Position numbers and translations under genes: made by a program. A stretch of 33,041 bases of DNA from Streptomyces sp. GKU 895. Lineage in GTDB: Bacteria > Actinomycetota > Actinomycetes > Streptomycetales > Streptomycetaceae. Positions 30,166 through 33,041 of this stretch are shown here, piece after piece. Positions within the stretch are counted from its first letter, which is position 1; every line of letters starts with the position of its first letter. Under the pieces are notes generated by a model. The model was given only the letters and a program-made list of their open reading frames with translations. It made no database searches and was not told where the DNA came from. Where the stretch lies: the NCBI GenBank assembly GCA_002027195.1, contig MWJO01000096.1:1-33041 (forward strand). Direction: 5' to 3'.

Positions 30166-31203
30166 TCACTCCGTGGGTTCGCCGTGCAGTCGTACCGTCC
30201 CGAGGATCTTCATGATGGTGGAGTCCGGGAGTTCGTCCTTCACGCCCGTGGCGCCGTAGAGGCTGAACGCCACGAAGTCGCCCGCGGAGTTCTTGAACCC
30301 GAACGTGACCGCCTTGCCGTCGGTCGCGCACTTGCCCTTGCGGGGCGTGTTCTTGGAGCGGGCCCAGGCGATGCTGCCCTCGACGCCGGACGTGGTCGTG
30401 AACGCCTTGGCCTTCTCGTCGTACGTGATGCTCTTCTTGTCCGGCTGCGTATAGCCGCCGTACACCCACCACGGCACCTGGTTGACCGCGACCTCGGCGG
30501 TGTCCTTGGCGCCGTTCGCGCCCTTGGTGCCCGCGGTGGCGAGGGCGGTGTCCCCGGTGTCACCGTTCTTGTCGTCGTCGGAGGTGCACCACTTCTCCTT
30601 GAGGTACGCCGGCGCCGACATGGTGATGATGGGCTTGTCGCCGGCCTTGGCGTCGTCCTTCTCGAAGCCGATGAGCATGCCCGGCGACTCGACCTTCCAG
30701 TCGGCCGGTACGTCGAAGGCGGTGCCCCACTTGGGGTTGATGACAACCTTCCAGCCCGGGATCGTCGCCTTCTCCGCCTCGCCGCCGCGCGGATTGTCGT
30801 CCGAGCCCGAGGCGGAGGCGCTCGGGTCCGTGGCGTCGGACTCGGACGGGGCCGCCGACCGGCCGCCCTTGCCCGAGCCGCCGTCGGCCTCGTCGTCCTT
30901 GTCGCCGCCGAGCACCAGGAACCCGGTGACACCGGCGGCCACGACGACCGCGAGGGCCGCGACGATCGCGGTCACCTTCGTACGGTTGCCGCCCCCGCCG
31001 CTGCCGCCGCCCTGCGCGGGCTGCGGAACGCCCGGGGCGTCCCACTGCGTCGGCGGCTGCGGCGGCTGCTGCGCGTAGGGGTTGGGCTGCTGGTAGCCGG
31101 GCTGCTGGTAGGGATTGGGTTGCTGGTATCCCGGCTGCTGGTACGGGTTGTTCTGGTCCTGCGGGTTCTGCTCGCCCCCGGGCGGCTGCTGTCCTGGCCA
31201 CAT
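30166..31203 (-). CDS. Single-pass membrane protein with Gln/Pro/Tyr-rich tail (DUF8017-like)
   Basis: A 345-residue type II-like membrane protein. The cytoplasmic tail (residues 1-75) is rich in Gln, Pro and Tyr and carries two copies of NPYQQPGYQQP. A transmembrane helix follows at about 78-98 (TAIVAALAVVVAAGVTGF), then an acidic linker and an extracellular domain with PGWKVVINPKWGTAFDVPAD, WKVESPGMLIGF and conserved Cys in KEKWCTS and KGKCATDG (likely a disulfide). It resembles DUF8017 proteins, a Streptomyces envelope family of unknown function. The tail resembles low-complexity tails of polar-growth or cell-envelope proteins. The ATG at 31203 opens divergently from the thioesterase gene. 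Confidence 0.82.
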   Translation of the reverse strand: MWPGQQPPGGEQNPQDQNNPYQQPGYQQPNPYQQPGYQQPNPYAQQPPQPPTQWDAPGVPQPAQGGGSGGGGNRTKVTAIVAALAVVVAAGVTGFLVLGGDKDDEADGGSGKGGRSAAPSESDATDPSASASGSDDNPRGGEAEKATIPGWKVVINPKWGTAFDVPADWKVESPGMLIGFEKDDAKAGDKPIITMSAPAYLKEKWCTSDDDKNGDTGDTALATAGTKGANGAKDTAEVAVNQVPWWVYGGYTQPDKKSITYDEKAKAFTTTSGVEGSIAWARSKNTPRKGKCATDGKAVTFGFKNSAGDFVAFSLYGATGVKDELPDSTIMKILGTVRLHGEPTE

Positions 31204-31318
31204 GGGAGGCCACCTTAGTGGCGCCTGTGCATCGGTTCGGTCACCGACCCTTGTCAGGGACGTAGCAAGCAGAACCGTAGTCGTCGCGCGGCTCTGGCCA
31301 GCAAACGCTACTCGTGGG

Positions 31319-31324
31319 TAACAT
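31319..31324 (+). promoter_or_regulatory. Leaderless -10 box for the thioesterase gene
   Basis: TAACAT ends 7 nt before the ATG at 31332, with no ribosome site, which supports this start over the upstream ATG codons. Confidence 0.5.
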
Positions 31325-31331
31325 GCTCGTC

Positions 31332-31784
31332 ATGAGCGCAGACCAGATGTCCATCGGCGAGATGCTTGCCGCCACGGTGCCCATGGCCCGGACCCTGAAC
31401 CTCGAGTTCCTGGAGACCACGCCGGAGAAGGCCGTAGTCTCCCTTCCGGATCAGGGCGAGTTCCACAACCACGTGGGCGGCCCGCACGCCGGGGCGATGT
31501 TCACGCTCGGTGAGTCCGCCAGCGGTGCGATCGTGCTCGCCGCGTTCGGGGACCAGCTCTCGCGCGCCGTGCCGCTCGCGGTCAGCGCCGAGATCGCCTA
31601 CAAGAAGCTGGCCATGGGTCCCGTGACGGCCACCGCGACGCTCGGGCGTCCCGCCGCCGACGTCGTCGCCGAGCTGGACGCGGGGGAGCGCCCCGAGTTC
31701 CCGGTGGCGATCGAGATCCGGCGCGGCGACGGTGCGGTGACCGGTGAGATGACCGTGCTGTGGACGCTGCGTCCCAACAGCTGA
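31332..31784 (+). CDS. Hotdog-fold thioesterase-like protein (DUF4442/PaaI type)
   Basis: A 150-residue protein of the hotdog superfamily. The central helix region reads FHNHVGGPHAGAMFTLGESA, with the HVGG/HAG pattern typical of PaaI/DUF4442 acyl-CoA thioesterases; then AVPLAVSAEIAYKKLAMGPV and VAIEIRRGDGAVTGEMTVLW complete the beta sheet. It probably hydrolyses acyl-CoA or binds it. The ATG at 31332 is chosen because TAACAT lies 7 nt upstream. It is divergent from the DUF8017-like gene and followed by a very strong terminator, so it is monocistronic. Its substrate is unknown. Confidence 0.87.
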   Translation: MSADQMSIGEMLAATVPMARTLNLEFLETTPEKAVVSLPDQGEFHNHVGGPHAGAMFTLGESASGAIVLAAFGDQLSRAVPLAVSAEIAYKKLAMGPVTATATLGRPAADVVAELDAGERPEFPVAIEIRRGDGAVTGEMTVLWTLRPNS

Positions 31785-31806
31785 GCTGCGGCCCATAGCG
31801 GACAGG

Positions 31807-31842
31807 AGGGGTGGACCGGCGCGACGGCGCCGGTCCACCCCT
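31807..31842 (+). terminator. Strong intrinsic terminator
   Basis: AGGGGTGGACCGGCGC (31807-31822) and its exact complement (31827-31842) form a perfect 16-bp stem with a 4-nt loop, followed by TTT, just after the thioesterase stop. Confidence 0.92.
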
Positions 31843-31899
31843 TTCGCATGCGCATCCGGCGGGAGCGGTGCGAAGGTTGGAGATTTCGTGCGCCAACCA

Positions 31900-32164
31900 C
31901 CCCTGCTCGCACACAACTTGAGGTCCCGCCGTCCGCGCGGTTTTCGAATGCGGGTACGGATACCGCCGGTAACTTATCTGAATTCCCGGCGTTTTGAACT
32001 TCGGTCACTCGAACTTCTTGTTTCTCGTGATTCGTCTGTGCGAAAGTGAGCGCCCCCTGGTGATCGCTCAGTAGCTGACGCGGCATAGGTATGCACCAAT
32101 CACGCACCTGCTTTTCCGAGTACGTGTTTCCCCGCGCGTCCGCGGCTTGGAAGGAAATGGTTCA
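31900..32164 (+). promoter_or_regulatory. A/T-rich upstream region of the sigma-like/zinc-finger gene
   Basis: This stretch is richer in A and T than the rest of the window, especially 31970-32050, as expected for a regulated promoter. GAACTT occurs twice about 15 bp apart around 31997-32018. I cannot assign a -35/-10 pair with confidence. A ribosome site GGAAGGA (32149-32155) ends 9 nt before GTG 32165. Confidence 0.5.
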
Positions 32165-33041
32165 GTGCAATCCCCGTACCCCCCACGACCCCCCTACCCG
32201 CCACGCCCAGGAGCGAGCCCCGGGGAGTCCGACCGTAATCTCGTCGCCCAATTGGGCGGAGCGGAGGGCGGCGCCCGCGCGGTCGCCCTGCTGCTCGCCC
32301 GGCACTGGCGGGCGACACATGACTACGCGGTCATCTGCCTGGCCTCGTCGTCCGACTCCGCCGAACTCGTGGCCGCCGCGGCGTTCCACCAGGTGTTCGG
32401 TCGCGCGACCGGCGGCGCCGTACGCCCTCAACTCCTGGCCGCCGTAAGGGAGACGGTGAAGAACTGGGCCGCCGAGGACCGTATTTCCGCGGCTCTGCCG
32501 GAACTGGGCAAGCCGACCGGAGGGCGCGGGCTGCGCGCGGCACGCGGCGTCACATCCGAAAGGCGGCAGCTCGCCGAACGGGCATTCCAGACGCTTCCCG
32601 GAGCCTCGCAATGCCTGTTGTGGCACATCGAGGTCGAAGCCGAGCCCATATCCGTACCAGCCGGTCTGTTGGGTGTGGACGTCGCCCGTGCGACGGACGC
32701 CCTGGAACAGGCCCGCGAGCAATTCCGGCAGGGCTGTGTGCGCGCCCACCGGGAACTCGCGCCCTCCAAGGAATGCCGCTTCTACAACCGCCTCCTCGAC
32801 GTCCCGATCCGTCGCGGCGGCGCCTTGCTGCCCGATGTCCAGCAGCATCTGACGGAGTGCCGCTACTGCCGGCACGCCGCCGAGCAGCTGAGCCATTTCG
32901 ACGGCGGCCTGGAGGTGCTGCTCGCCGAGACCGTCCTCGGCTGGGGCGCCCGGCGCTACCTCGACTCGCGCCCCGGCCCGCGGCGGCACCAGCCAGGCCC
33001 CGGTCGCCCGCCCGCGCCGGCGGCCGGCACCGCCCCGTGCC
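32165..33041 (+). CDS. Sigma-factor-like protein with anti-sigma zinc finger, partial at right edge
   Basis: Open from GTG 32165 to the window end (292 codons, no stop). After a Pro/Tyr/Arg tail (residues 2-16), LLLARHWRATHDYAVICLAS (about 43-62) resembles sigma region 2. AERAFQTLPGASQCLLWHIE (137-156) with the following helices resembles region 4 of ECF sigma factors, though diverged. Then comes CRFYNRLLD (204-212) and a zinc-binding HLTECRYCRHA (His228, Cys232, Cys235), the H-x3-C-x2-C signature of ZAS anti-sigma factors. From memory, similar Streptomyces proteins continue into a ricin-type lectin or hydrolase domain, which would lie beyond the edge. The order sigma-like then anti-sigma motif in one chain is unusual. 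Confidence 0.82.
   Translation, partial: MQSPYPPRPPYPPRPGASPGESDRNLVAQLGGAEGGARAVALLLARHWRATHDYAVICLASSSDSAELVAAAAFHQVFGRATGGAVRPQLLAAVRETVKNWAAEDRISAALPELGKPTGGRGLRAARGVTSERRQLAERAFQTLPGASQCLLWHIEVEAEPISVPAGLLGVDVARATDALEQAREQFRQGCVRAHRELAPSKECRFYNRLLDVPIRRGGALLPDVQQHLTECRYCRHAAEQLSHFDGGLEVLLAETVLGWGARRYLDSRPGPRRHQPGPGRPPAPAAGTAPC

Noticed and set aside
30076..31218. Plus-strand frame of 380 codons opposite the DUF8017-like gene
   Set aside because: Low-complexity Val/Leu/Arg/Gly sequence; the minus strand has a start, a membrane helix and a coherent domain.
32091..32447. Plus-strand frame of 118 codons at the right edge
   Set aside because: Wrong frame; the real frame starts at GTG 32165 with a ribosome site and runs off the edge.

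Overview
The window looks like a Streptomyces chromosome segment. Composition is very G+C rich and third codon positions are almost all G or C. Starts are often GTG. Many genes have a -10 box 6-7 nt before the start codon (leaderless pattern), as is common in Streptomyces. The gene content (a second divergent tuf gene, actinobacterial Lnt, HxlR and LysR regulators, a Rieske lipoprotein, a DUF8017-like Gln/Pro-tailed membrane protein) fits the chromosome core or near-core rather than a plasmid, phage or large biosynthetic cluster. I see no tRNA, rRNA, CRISPR array, transposase or integrase.

Layout. 1-2119: an EamA transporter (minus, frameshifted near its C-terminus) divergent from a LysR regulator. 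2145-3799: a PPOX flavoenzyme-family protein divergent, across a perfect palindrome, from an isochorismatase-fold protein that lacks its catalytic residues; then a Rieske lipoprotein. 3892-5093: a HipA-like kinase overlapping a DUF3037 gene. 5222-6763: two SDR genes in one operon behind a consensus promoter. 6981-9334: an orphan peptide-type ABC substrate-binding lipoprotein and uracil-DNA glycosylase. 9439-10860: a TPR-like gene with a damaged end, then decayed remnants of a lipoprotein gene and another gene. 10898-15168: a Gfo/Idh/MocA oxidoreductase, Lnt, a frameshifted NTF2-like gene and an FAD monooxygenase. 15359-19351: a TPR-like protein, a chloramphenicol-phosphotransferase-like kinase, two hypotheticals and a HEAT-repeat protein. 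19446-23416: UppP divergent from a three-gene sugar-type operon (Gfo/Idh/MocA, PmoA-family, cupin) whose promoter overlaps a LacI-type palindrome. 23467-26863: an alpha/beta hydrolase, an HxlR regulator divergent from a thiolase, and a TVP38 membrane protein. 26913-30058: an AlkD-like HEAT protein, a second-type EF-Tu with a structured leader, and a spermidine-synthase-like methyltransferase fold. 30166-33041: a DUF8017-like membrane protein, a DUF4442/PaaI-type thioesterase, and at the right edge a partial gene fusing a sigma-factor-like region to an anti-sigma zinc finger.

No single pathway spans the window. The clear functional units are kinase+DUF3037, the SDR pair, the Gfo/PmoA/cupin operon, and the regulator/target pairs LysR-EamA and HxlR-thiolase. 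One theme crosses the whole window: at least seven conserved genes are broken by apparent single-base indels, two of them in runs of five C. This points to residual sequencing indels, although the 9870-10860 stretch may be true decay. The most interesting biology is the sigma/zinc-finger fusion, the HipA-like kinase pair with an operator palindrome on its start, the catalytically stripped isochorismatase fold, and the divergent EF-Tu with its leader.
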